NCBI GenBank assembly: GCA_016169945.1 | Contig: JADLSH010000367.1 | Location: forward strand, 9,225,501 to 9,289,500 | DNA: 64,000 nt | Origin: Trachythela sp. YZ-2020 | Lineage: Eukaryota > Cnidaria > Anthozoa > Malacalcyonacea > Clavulariidae | Direction: 5' to 3' | In this document: in pieces, positions 12,201 through 22,600 of the stretch | Layout: every line of letters begins with the position of its first letter | Numbering within the stretch: the first letter of the stretch is position 1 | Program-made: the position numbers and the translations under genes | The notes under the pieces: model-generated | Databases searched by the model: none | What the model was told of the DNA's origin: nothing | Seen by the model: the letters and a program-made list of their open reading frames with translations, nothing else

Positions 12201-12680
12201 AGCACAGCGTGAGTGAGATCCGCAGTCCTGAGTGAGATCCGCATATTTTTATTTATGGATATTAAAATTGTTGTGTGTTCACATGAAAGTGAGTCAGCCC
12301 GGTTAGGCTAGGTGGGATCACAATCAGGTGGCATAAAATTATCTATATGAATGCTGATTCATCCCACGTGACTGGTATGGACATTTTCTGTCGATGCTGA
12401 GCGGCGTATAAACAAGAAAAATAGACATTAATAAACCTAAGCAAAAACCATTATTTAATAAAAGTCCTAATACGACGTACGGTTTGGAACATTTTGTAAT
12501 GAACATTTTTACAGGTAGAGTGCCACAAAATACGTGAAATTAAACGTGTCCTTTTCTTTTCACAAACAACAGATTACAAGAAGTAAAAACAAGTGGAAAT
12601 TTCATCTGAAAGATGGTATTATGAACCTGAACTCTAATGATTACGTATTCACAAAGGCAACCGGGGAAGCTGAATGGTAG
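6290..12680 (+). CDS. GTF2A1: Transcription factor IIA subunit 1 (TFIIA alpha/beta)
   Basis: The gene makes the large TFIIA subunit, which stabilises TBP on the TATA box. There are nine exons: 6290-6313, 6419-6520, 7574-7790, 8277-8401, 8819-8861, 9443-9537, 10404-10520, 11702-11800 and 12573-12680. All have GT/AG borders and compatible phases, giving 309 residues (human 376). The N-terminal helical domain reads YKSVIEEVIKNVREAF and LNDGVDEQVLQELK. The middle is Gln/Pro/Thr-rich and variable. Exon 7 has an aspartate tract. Exons 8-9 carry EPLNSEDDVSDDD (overlapping the region processed by taspase-1 in vertebrates), LFDTDNVVVCQFDR, and the beta-barrel end SKNKWKFHLKDGIMNLN...GEAEW. The conserved end is complete. 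The introns carry several MITEs. Poly(A) signals (AATAAA) lie near 12959. Confidence 0.95.
7914..8120. repeat. Inverted copies of the GCCAGTTAATGG/TCTGTCTAA repeat in a GTF2A1 intron
   Basis: Two adjacent partial copies of the family at 2826-2954 lie in opposite orientation. They show CCCATTAACTGGCAG, TCTGGCGTTAGACAGACTAAA and GCATTGCCAGCTGATGGG, and then TCTGGTGTTAGACAGATTAAA. Confidence 0.6.
8883..8961. mobile_element. Short hairpin MITE, TAGACTTG...CAAATCTA
   Basis: The ends TAGACTTGCTACAAGTCGAC and GTCGACTTGTAGCAAATCTA are inverted copies. The AGAAAA-type flanks are similar on both sides. The termini match the TAGACTTG...CAAGTCTA family at 14203 and 35920. It lies between GTF2A1 exons 5 and 6. 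Confidence 0.55.
9737..10083. mobile_element. TIR element with TTTCGCTCGCTA ends
   Basis: The left end ATGTTTCGCTCGCTATACTC and the right end GAGTAGCGAACGAAACATGT are imperfect inverted repeats. Next to them inside are TTGCACTCGCAACCCAGTG and TGTGAGTGCAATTCGATCGG. A solo end (CCAGAGTAGCGAGCGAA) appears at about 36874-36890. No clear target duplication was found. Confidence 0.5.
11931..12098. mobile_element. Foldback MITE, ACTACCTGAAAAATAC family
   Basis: Two arms of about 80 bp around a short centre near 12013 carry GGCGGTTGAGTTGTGTAAAA, ACTACCTGAAAAATACAATA and TTCGAGCGAAGGCCCTTCGT, repeated in inverse order. Relatives lie at 16150-16275 and 31405-31485. It sits in the last GTF2A1 intron. 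Confidence 0.75.
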
Positions 12681-13137
12681 TGGTGCATGTTGGGTATTTT
12701 AGAATTTAGACCAGCATACTGGATTACTGGTCTAATTTGCTGATTGAAATGGCTATTATTTGTTGCAAATTAGTTCCTTCATGCGGAAGGGCAGCCATTT
12801 CTATTATGCTGTTATTATTGGTGATTTGGGTTTTTTGTGAAAAATACCGTGTCTATATATCCAAAACTTTCGATTCGTAAGTCGGGTCGTCAGCGTTTGA
12901 ATTGAAATCTTGTCTTGTATTATTTGTACTGATGAAGATACGAATCAAACGCTTTGCTAAATAAATATATGTGGTGTATTTGGAAGATTTTCCACTAAAA
13001 CAAACAATTATATATATCGCCATGCGAACCTAAAAGGAGAAAAAACCATAACAAGCCTAAAAGTTTTAAAGAAAATATACAATGAAACAAAGCCGACGAA
13101 CAGCTGAAGCATCTTCTAAAACTCGAGATATGAGTTA

Positions 13138-13367
13138 CTGTCGATTGCAATGGAAGTGTTGATAAAATTTTTCATCAATTCTTTTCCTCAAGTTGACAAT
13201 ACATTTATTTGCTCAAAAATTGCTCAACTTCCTGTGTGTGTGAATCGACTAATGGCGTCTCATTTGCTAGTAAACAGGAAGTTGAGCAATTTTTGAGCAA
13301 ATGTATTGATCAACTTGTGGAAAAGAATTGATGCAATATTTTATCAAGACTTCCATTGCATCGACAG
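13138..13367. mobile_element. Long-arm inverted repeat (MITE)
   Basis: Arms of about 95 bp begin CTGTCGATTGCAATGGAAG and end CTTCCATTGCATCGACAG. The inner ends carry TTGCTCAACTTCCTGT and its complement. The spacer is about 40 bp and contains GTGTGTGTGAATCG. Confidence 0.75.
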
Positions 13368-14202
13368 CAATAAAAAGACGAATTTGATAAGCTATTTTTT
13401 CACCTATATTACAAACCCACCATACAACTGATCATCTCCAACATGCCAGATGTTAGCTGGCTTCGTCGCCAGCGGTCCTGCCAGCCATACTTTTAACTGT
13501 TTTAGGAAAACAACTAACAAGAGTATCGCGGCAATGCAGGGAAGGACGTTCGTTCTGGAGTATAACTTCGTTAATGAATGCAAAAGTCTAGCCCTTCCTC
13601 CCCAACATTGTAAAAGTAGAAAATGTAAAAGGTGGTGCTAAACCACCACTTTCTTGGACTCTAAACTAAAGAAAGGGTTATAATATATAGGAAAGTAGTT
13701 ATTGGTTGTTAAGATTTTGAAACGTTGAGTTTCGTTGTGAAATCGTTTCTCAGAACGCACAAAATTTTTATGCCATTTCACGATCCGAGGCAATTGGTGT
13801 CAAAATTGAGAGGTATGGCTCTGGACACCCTACACCCCTCAGGGCAATCTCTCGCCTCCCGTGACTTAGCGACAGCAGATCAAGAAGCATTGAAGCTCGA
13901 AAATTTGAAAACGTGTTGGCCAAAACCGAATACAAGAATTTAGCGAGAAGTTCATATATGCATTAAGACAAGCTAAAATTTTATTGTTGATATTGGGTTG
14001 AGAGCTTGCGCAGGCATATTAATGCTATATCCACGGTTATCAAACGACAAGTTAAGAAATTGGAAGTGGCGGAAATGACGCGTCTAAAGGCCATTCCATT
14101 ACGGTCGTTTTGCCCGCGCGGGCGAAGCGACCGATTCGAATCACGTGAATAATTAGTCGCGCGGGCACGCCAAGAAAGTTGAATGTAGTTCAACTTTCAG
14201 GC

Positions 14203-14357
14203 TAGACTTGCTCCAAGTCTGTCTCTTAAAGGGGTTTTATTGGGGAGTTATAAAGGATTGGGGAGTTAAAGGATTGGGGAGTTATAAAGGTAACTCCCCA
14301 ATCCTTTATAACTCCCCAATAAAAACCCCTTTAAGAGACAGACTTGGAGCAAGTCTA
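14203..14357. mobile_element. Hairpin MITE TAGACTTG...CAAGTCTA, 9-bp target duplication
   Basis: Near-perfect arms of about 70 bp contain TAGACTTGCTCCAAGTCTGT, CTCTTAAAGGGGTTTTATTG and GGGGAGTTATAAAGG. The flanks CTTTCAGGC (14194-14202) and CTTCCAGGC (14358-14366) form a 9-bp duplication with one mismatch. A second copy with a perfect 9-bp duplication is at 35920-36084. Duplications of this length suit Mutator-like elements. Confidence 0.85.
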
Positions 14358-14606
14358 CTTCCAGGCGTGTCCGCGAGGTGTAAAGCGGACAAAAAATATC
14401 ATGCTAGACACCTACAGCGAAAGGTGAAACATGGTCGCTCCGCCCGCGCGGCCTTAAGGGCAATAGCGGGGCGATACACGACAGGAACAAAGGAGAAATG
14501 GAGACCCAAGGAAAGATGGTTTGGAAGATAAAAAACAGCCATACTACCGTGACTGTCCGTGATGGTGATAATAGGTAATTGTTTTATTAAGAACAAACAT
14601 TGCAGC

Positions 14607-14893
14607 TAACCTCGTTCCCAGGCTATGTGCTCTTCTGGAGGAAAGACCCTGGTACGAGCTGGTCACGTGACCTGCTAAAATCTAGCAGATTTCTAATTAG
14701 AGTTATGTCATTTTGCTGGGGACGAGGTTAACAAAACTATGTACCTAGCAGAGGTCAGCTAGTTCTTTCCACCCCTCCCCAAAACGACACAAGTGAACGC
14801 TAATTAAAAATCTGCTAGATTTTAGCCGATCACGTGACCAGCTCCTACCAGGGTCTTTCCTCCACAAGAGGGAAGAGCCTGGGAACGAGGTTG
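14607..14893. mobile_element. TIR element TAACCTCGTTCCCAGG, 9-bp target duplication
   Basis: Inverted ends of about 90 bp contain CCTCGTTCCCAGGCT, GGAAAGACCCTGGTA and GAGCTGGTCACGTGA. The perfect direct repeat CATTGCAGC flanks both sides (14598-14606 and 14894-14902). An internal GGGGACGAGGTTAAC suggests a second, partial end. Confidence 0.85.
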
Positions 14894-15582
14894 CATTGCA
14901 GCCAGTAGTGCTGATTATGATATAAATTAGAGTGTATTTATATATTAAACGACAATAGCCTTGAAATACTGTGGAGTGTTCTGTGGAGTTGATTGAAATT
15001 CTTTTAAAAAGTCTATAATAATTATATGCAAAAAAAAAGTTTAAAATTTGCTTCATGAACCAGTCTCCCAAAAACAAGGCCATGCTTGGTTCATTTTCAT
15101 GTGCATTAAACTTCTTGAAATGTGATTGGTCAGTTCATGGGCGAACATGTACAACCTGTTTCCCAGGGTTTCGCCACGCCCCGGCGAGACCCTAACAAAG
15201 TATGTTTCGGACAAACAACAACAACTTCCTTTTCGGAGTTATTTATCATCAGAAAAATTACAATGACATACAATATTATATTTTATCGGAAGATTCTTAA
15301 GCACACTGACAAACAAGCAAAACAAAAACGTCGGTTGTTTAGCAGACTTGTGGTTGCACTCTATTGAAATGAACTTATTGCTGACAAAACGCGAGTACCT
15401 ATATTAACTATATGCTGGGGGTCAGCAGGACAAACTAGTACATGTCAAGATGACTAATGTAATAGAGTGCATGTTGATATATCTCTATAATCAGGAAAGA
15501 CTGATTTGCATACAACACAAATGACAAGCGAGACTAAAGTCTTTGGGCTGAGTCTGATGGCTTTAAACCGCAATGATATAAT

Positions 15583-16136
15583 CAGGGACGCCGGAGTGAT
15601 GGTAGGGCAGGGGGGGCAATGCGAACGTAAGGGCAGTCGAAAAAATTTTTCGCTGCCACGCCCTTTAATTCGATGGGATTTTGATGATTTTCAAATTTCA
15701 ATTCATTTAATTGTTATTTCTATGTACAAATATAGATCTAAAGAAGTATGGAACGAAAACAATAGCTTTCATTGCCTCTTCTTTGCCAGTATTATTATTG
15801 TTTCATTCAGGGATGCCGGAACGATAAAAGGGCAGGAGGGGCCATTCATAAAGGATGTCCAAGCGGAGGGGGAAGGGAAGTTTGGGGAGGAGGGCGAGTT
15901 TTAGCAATCTGGATGTCCGAATTTAAAAAAAATCCAATAGTAATCAACAAAATTCCTATAATTCCAATAATAAGGCCTAACAACAGACCCCTAATTCACA
16001 AAAAGAGTGCTAATAAAATTTTAGAAGAAAAAATTCCCATTTAAAATCGAAAGGGCACCTCTGCCCCTCCTGCCCCCCTTGGCAAAGGGCAACGGGGGCT
16101 GTCGCCCCCCTTGCCCCCCCAGTTCCGGCGTCCCTG
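15583..16136. mobile_element. Non-autonomous hAT-type element CAGGGACGCCGG...CCGGCGTCCCTG
   Basis: Twelve-bp perfect terminal repeats are followed by G-rich subterminal sequence. An exact 8-bp target duplication GATATAAT lies at 15575-15582 and 16137-16144. The 8-bp duplication and CAGGG ends fit the hAT superfamily. An internal AGGGATGCCGGAACG near 15809 looks like the end of a related copy. The short reading frames in it have no recognisable domain. Confidence 0.85.
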
Positions 16137-16149
16137 GATATAATGCGGG

Positions 16150-16275
16150 TTGGTAAAACTACCTGAAAAATATAATGAGAACGTCGACTTTTCGGGCGAA
16201 GACTTTTCGGTGGGTACTTCCAGACGAAAGGGCTTTCGCTCGGAACGTTGGAAGTTCTTGTATTTTTCAGGTAGA
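16150..16275. repeat. Second copy of the ACTACCTGAAAAATA foldback MITE
   Basis: It starts GTAAAACTACCTGAAAAATA and ends TATTTTTCAGGTAG. The centre is CCAGACGAAAGGGCTTTCGC. The arms are more decayed than in the copy at 11931-12098. Confidence 0.65.
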
Positions 16276-16472
16276 TTGATTAACTATGATCCTACAGACC
16301 TGCAGCGAGCGTTTCGTTTATAGACGCTACGCACTCCTCCTTACGATTATTATGACACTTAGGCCTGTACGTTTCATACGTCGCACTATCGTCTACCGAC
16401 GTTTTACCGTCCTGGTCGGATACAACGTCTGTAGCGCGTCTTCGTTTCATGCGACGACGTTCGTCGTGTCGA

Positions 16473-16689
16473 AATAAGTAAGTAAGTGGGGGTGTGCTAA
16501 TCATCCTTACTTGCAGCTGAGAGCTGAGCTGAATTACGAAGGACGCAGCTCGACTTGATCGAGTCGAAGGTTTATTTAAGGCGCCTCTGGCTGCCACCGT
16601 ATGACTCGTGTTTGATCAGGGAGCACAGTCGAACCCACGATCTCAGAAGTGAAAGGCGCTTGCTCTGACGACTGCGCCACCGAAGCCCC
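16473..16689 (-). repeat. tRNA-headed SINE, internally deleted
   Basis: Read on the minus strand, it begins GGGGCTTCGGTGGCGCAGTC and GAGCAAGCGCCTTTCAC, with a B-box region GTGGGTTCGACT. It then jumps to GGTGGCAGCCAGAGGCGCC and CAGCTCTCAGCTGCAAGTAA, ending in a CTTACTTACTTA tail. The same head and tail occur in the full-length copy at 38750-39133. Confidence 0.8.
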
Positions 16690-16910
16690 TCTAAATACAT
16701 CGGAATTATGTTAATGTGAGTTTCTGTCTAAATTTAAATTCGTCTTTTGAAATGAAACCATGTTAAACTTGACCAATCGACGAATTTAATATTAAAGCAA
16801 AATCAACTCGTCCGTATAAAACAAACCTTAACATGTATTATCCACTGATATTATTATTATTACGCTTACATGACACATTTCACGCCGTGTAAGGCAGCAG
16901 AAACACGTAG

Positions 16911-17020
16911 GCTATGATTGGTCATTCCATAATATGCAGTAAATTTCTCGAAATGTGATTGGTTAGCTATGATTGGCCATTCTATAATATGCAGTAAATT
17001 TCTCGAATGTGATTGGTTTA
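16911..17020 (+). promoter_or_regulatory. Two 55-bp tandem units with ATTGG (CCAAT) boxes; possible LRR-gene promoter
   Basis: The 55-bp unit starts GCTATGATTGG and contains TGATTGGTT. It is repeated at 16911 and 16966, giving four ATTGG motifs. Downstream, about 17070-17154 could be a non-coding first exon, because ACAAGgtaagt at 17155 is an ideal splice donor. The next in-order acceptor is at 18751-18754, before the start codon at 18822. Similar TGATTGGTCAG sequence at 15123 warns that part of it is a dispersed repeat. Confidence 0.4.
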
Positions 17021-17930
17021 TAGCTCGTCAGCTCGTGAGCAAACGCATCATAAATACACACATTTGCACAATTCACTTCATTTAATAGCTTCTGTGTCTA
17101 GCTGTAAAGTTGTGGCGTCTATACCTAATGAATATTTTAGACTGAACATTACAAGGTAAGTTCTTACTATTAAATGTCATAAAGAAAATCTATTTTCAGT
17201 CTTATATAAGGGATAGAGAATAGGATCGGTTTTGTAATAGCAAAGCGACTGGAATATTTCCAAGTTTCGCTTTGACATGCTGAGTCATGCTCTATCGGTC
17301 ATGACTTCGTGTGTGCCGTCGTGTCGCCCATTTTCATTTCTTGGTTCGAATGTGCATTTGGTTCGATAAATATATATGTTTGAAAGCCACAAATACGAAA
17401 CGTCAAACTATATTGGTCAAAATTACATAGCGCTTTTCTTAAAATTCCTGCTGAATTTGTCCGCGGAAATGACTTGCATATTTGTACTTGGAAAGTACTA
17501 TTGAAGTAGCTAAGTGGTCATTTTGTCTACTAAAATCGAAGTAGAACTATTATCTTTTGTATTTATGAAATAATATAGTCGTACGACAGCAATTCGGGAC
17601 GTTTTTCTCGATGAGAAACGGAGATAGTGTGAACAAAATTGTTGGTTAAATGTTCGCAAATTTGTTCACCGCATGGGGCTTTCCCTAAACTCCTGAAGGC
17701 ATTAACTTAATATATGCATACCTAACCTGCGAACGGGCATACTTTGGGCACAGTATAGGTATTGCTTTGGGCATATAATAGGAAATGACTAGAAGGACCA
17801 CTTGAGGTGGACCCTTTGATGCTGCGTAAAGTTGGCCCTGGGTATGAGAATGGGGCCTTTGGCTGTGGCAACGAGTGGTTTTTGTCACAAGGTACCCATA
17901 CAGAATGTTCAAGATAGTCGCTGTTTTATA

Positions 17931-18450
17931 ATGTGCTGATCAAGTCGAAATGTCAACATCCCCCCTGGGCATACCCCTGGGAACTGGGTCTAACAGGTCA
18001 AATTCCCCACCTATGTTCCTATCTTGCAATCAAATATTCTACCTTTTGCCATAGACGGATTTCCTGGGGGGGTGCACACGCCCCCAAAAAATATTTAGCA
18101 CCCCCCAAAAAAAATTTTCCACCCCACCTAGAGAAATTTGCACCCTGTCAAAAAAAATTTAAATGCTCATTGGGATAAACAATGCTTACCTTCAAACACT
18201 TGCTTTAATCTGGTTAAGTCATCTTGTTCTAGCCACTGCACAACAAAGGCTATGTCCTCACCACAAAAATTTGAAAGTTTTGTCCCATCTTGATTTAGCC
18301 ACAATCTGTTCAAATTTTTGACCTCCTGTCAAACTCAGACCCCCTGTTAAATTCCCCACCCCCTGTCAAATTCCGCCATCCAGAAATTCCAAACAATCAA
18401 ATTCCTTACGTGTGCCCGGAGGGGGGATGTTGACATTTCGATCAGCGCAT
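17931..18450. mobile_element. TIR element with GTGCTGATC...GATCAGCGCAT ends
   Basis: The ends read TGCTGATCAAGTCGAAATGT then CAACATCCCCC, and GGGGGGATGTTGACATTTCG then ATCAGCGCA. The interior is C-rich, with repeated ACCCCCC/AAAAAATTT blocks. No target duplication could be fixed. It lies in the presumed 5' intron of the LRR gene. Confidence 0.6.
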
Positions 18451-18821
18451 AAGTGGGTGAAATACTCCTTGAATATTCTTTCCATATTGGCACAAGTTAA
18501 TCTTGCAACGGACAGGATTGCTAATATCTGTGGTTATGCTACCCTAATATTGCCCTGAAAAATTACCAAAGTTTAGTCTTAGAATAACATCGGATACAGG
18601 TAGAAACAGGATTTTTGGAAAACGTTTTGGGAAAATATGGTTCGTTATTAAAACTTCCTAAAAATATTTGCACTGACCACTGATCTAAAAATAGGCTGGA
18701 TATAGCAAATGATTATACTACCTGTGCATCACCAATGTGATATTTGTGTTTCAGTGTGGCTTAGACAACCTATATTGACTGGCTAAATTCTCTTCTCAAA
18801 TATGTAACTTGCATCAAAGCA

Positions 18822-19594
18822 ATGGCCAATTTCCGTCAACCGAAAAAAGGGAAGCGAGGACAACAACCAAGCAATCTTTCTGTCAGGTTATTTCTTCTCG
18901 ACCCAGAAAAGGAAATCACAAAACTTACAAAAGAAACATGTTCAAAGAAAGGGATAGAACAGTTAATGCAGAAGGGATATGGACCACCTCAACCAGGTAA
19001 TCAAGTGCACAGAAATAATGAACACTTTAGAGATGAGATAGTCATGAAAATCTAGTTTACCATTAGCTGGCAACTGGGCCTTTTTTAACTGATGTACTGG
19101 AGGGGCCAAAGCCCCCCCCCTAGCCCCCATGTTGCCTCTCCTAGCCCCCATGTTGCCCCCCTAGCTCCCATGTTGCCCCCAGTGAGCTATTTTGGGCCCC
19201 CCAGTGAAGGTCCCTGTTGTCCAAAGTATAAGCAAAAAAGGGGATGCCCCCCCCCCCACTAACGATTTCTTAAAATTGCCATGGCTGGCAATGCGCCCTA
19301 CTTTAGTATTTTACTCCGTCTAGCGCCAGAGTATTTTACTCTGTCTAGCGCCAGACAATTTTACTTGTCAGTGGTAGGGTACTGCCAGTTAATGGGTTAA
19401 CAAAACTATCTTCCAGTGTCTCTTGTTAACCCATTAGCTGGCAATGCGCCCAGATGTGCCTACTTCAGTATTTTACTCTGTCTAACGCCAGAGTATTTTA
19501 CTCTGTCTAACGCCAGAGTATTTTACTCTGTCTAACGCCAGAGTATTTTACTCTGTCTAACGCCAGAGTATTTTACTCTGTCTAACGCGAGAGT

Positions 19595-19636
<42 letters not shown>

Positions 19637-22600
19637 TAGGGTACTGCCAGTTAAATGGGTTAAAATTGGCATCCAGGGATTCATATACAAGCATTTTTCT
19701 ACTACCGATGCAACAGGAAATATGGTTCCCCCAAAATTTGTCTCCATGTTGGGGTTTCCTGGGATGCCGATATACAGTAGTAAAAATTCAATGTTTGATT
19801 TTATCATTTTTACTATACACTTGAATGTAGTTATGGCACATGTGAGTATTTATTATTTACTCATAAAGGAAGAAAATATCTTATTCTTGTATAAAAAAAA
19901 CTTTTAAAACTGTTACAATTTTGCGATGCACCCTACTATTAGCACTGACTATTAGCTACTAAAAATTCAATCATTCTTTGAAAAACAGTATTACACCAAA
20001 GCACAGAATAAACCAGAAGTCTCACTCTCCTCATGCATAAAAGCTGATTACACTTGTTTAGGAATATGGAAATGAGTTCCCATAGCAATTTGTTACTGGC
20101 CAGCCGCACTCGTTTCCAGATCGCTAAACAAGTGTTATTGGAATAGCGAGACTTCTGGTTTATTCTGTGACCAAAGTGCTTGTAGACATCCCTAGAATCT
20201 GCTGGTTATCATCATGCTTCTAGTCACCACTCACATATAGATGAAATATTTTAAAATGCGTAATTGATAATTTCTAATATCTTAAACAACCATTATCTTT
20301 CCAAAAGGAAGAGTATTTGCCTTGCTGCACATTGTATTGGTGTTTCTTAACATTTTATCTCTTCATATTTTAACAGATCATTGTACAAACAATGACAGAG
20401 TGGAATTTTCCTTGAAACTAACAAATGAACAGTTCAAACAGAAATTGGTTGGAATTTATCCCCAGTTGGAAAATGCTTGTTTTGTGTTCATGAAAGCTGG
20501 CAAAGACAACACGTTGGGAGATTTGAACGCTGGTACATGCTGCTTCAGATGCTACACTCCAGAAAATGTTTACCACAGTGAACGAGGACAAGGCCGGCTT
20601 TATATACGAAAGATTGCTGAGGACGAGGTAATGTTGATAAAATCCAATTATAGTAAATCTTGCCGGACCGTTACCTTCTACAAATTTATTGGCCCGATTT
20701 ATACCACAGATGAATTTGTGCAAAAAAAAGATAGTTTAAGTGATAATTTTATGATTTTATCTGTATAAATGTGGCAAACGTATATAACCAAGACAAGTTA
20801 TTGCATCTTTTGAACAAATCTTTTCTCTCTGTCTAGATAGATCCATGTACTCATGGAGTATCTCTTTCCAAAAGATTGTGTGCTGTCCCTGGCGTTGGCC
20901 TGCAAAGATTTGTACCAATTCGACCAAGACTACCACCAGCAGTCTCCACAATAACTGCTGTTGGAACTGATTTAGGTAAAAATGTGATTGCATCTGTTGC
21001 CATGCCAGCACATGATCAGTTACCAGTGTCTGGCATCCCGAGAATTGAGTCGATGAAGTTGTTTTTAACTCCAGTTGCCGTGCCTGCACCAGGTCTGTCA
21101 TCAGCACCACTAGTTCACAGTTCTGGCAATAAGGTAACCCAAAATCAGCGACCAGCACCTTTACCTATTGTTTCCCAGGCTGCATCAAGCCATCCAGTTC
21201 ACAATGCTGTTAATATTGTACCTCAATTACAAACACCATCAACTATTGCTTCCCAGACTGCGTCTACACCACTAGTTCACAGTTCTGGTGATGTGGTCAC
21301 ACAAAATCAGCTACCAGCAACTTCAGCTATTGTTTCTCAGACTGCATCAAGACCAGCAGCTCAAAATTCTGTTTCTGGGGCGGAATCAAGTCAACCAGTT
21401 AACAATACTGTTAATGTGGTAACACAGAATCAGTTACCAGCACCTTCAGCTATTCTTTCCCAGACTGAATCGAGCCAATCATTTCACAGCTTTGGCGATA
21501 TGGTTACACAAAATGAGCAATCAGCAACGACAGCATCCATTCCACTACCAAATGATCTGAGGGAGGTTGTTTTGGAAAGATTTTTTACTATGAGTCCGCA
21601 AGATTCAGTTTCCACTACAAGCAATGCTTTAGGCAAGTATATAGGTGTTTTATGAGCGTGTCTATTTTTGTTCACTCTTTTCTCCAAAGGGTTATAACGA
21701 CAAAATTTAAGTGGAAAAAACAGTGGGAAATATACCTAAGCAAAGTTGGAAACGATGTTCCGACATTTTCGTGATGTTCACGTAACTTTTTTCGTGGGTC
21801 ACGTAGGACTGCTAGATTTATCATGTATTAGGAATTTCAACGACAAATGGGCTAAAAAAATAGGGTTTTGGATTCAATGAAAAGTCACGATAAATACCAC
21901 GTTAATAGAATACAATGAACATGCTGACATATAAGAAATATCAGAAAATATAAATAAAAAGGATTCAAGGACTTATAAGACGCACTTCTTTATACAGTGA
22001 AGGACTTTTCAGGCTTATAATTTTTGTTTTCAAATTAAAAATTAAATACGTAAGTAGCCTATTTGCACGACATTTATTGTTCAACTTTCTTTATCTGATA
22101 TATTTAGAAAATCCTGCTGCGAATTATCAGAACCTCCATATAGTACTTTTTTGTGATGGGCTTTTTTACTATAAATTTCTTGCAATGACACAAATATTAC
22201 CCATAGGCCATAGTAAGGATCATATTTGGGGTTGGTGGTGGCATTGCATATTAGACTATTTTCATATACGTAGACCTTCACACTAGGCTGAAGGTTTATG
22301 GTTAGGCAAACGTATCCCTTCGTTATAAATTTGGCTACTACAAGTTTTCTTTTCTATAGTGCGCATTCACGCCATTCTCGAAAATGTTAAATCAACGCAA
22401 AGACTAGAGATATCGTTGGCTCTTCTTAATAACGATGATCTCTGGAAGGAACTGAAAGCATCTACAATAAAAATTCACACTGTGGAGATTGAATCATCAT
22501 GTAAGGTAGAGAAAGTCCTAAGTCATTATGCTTTACCGTCTTGTCTAAAAGTCCTGCGTATTAATAACAATAACTTAAATTTGGAGGATATTGTGGCTTT

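Larger units (their letters stand above)
12681..16910. other. Transposon-rich gap between GTF2A1 and the LRR gene
   Basis: No exon of a recognised gene is seen. The individual elements are listed (13138, 14203, 14607, 15583, 16150, 16473). About 13440-13680 and 16286-16470 are unassigned sequence without a persuasive reading frame. Confidence 0.6.

Noticed and set aside
15506..16044. Two overlapping plus-strand open frames of 132 and 90 codons
   Set aside because: They lie in and around a non-autonomous hAT element and have low-complexity composition.
19467..19616. Regular 25-bp repeats resembling a CRISPR array
   Set aside because: Units abut directly with no spacers, the surrounding genome is animal, and the unit is part of a dispersed repeat.
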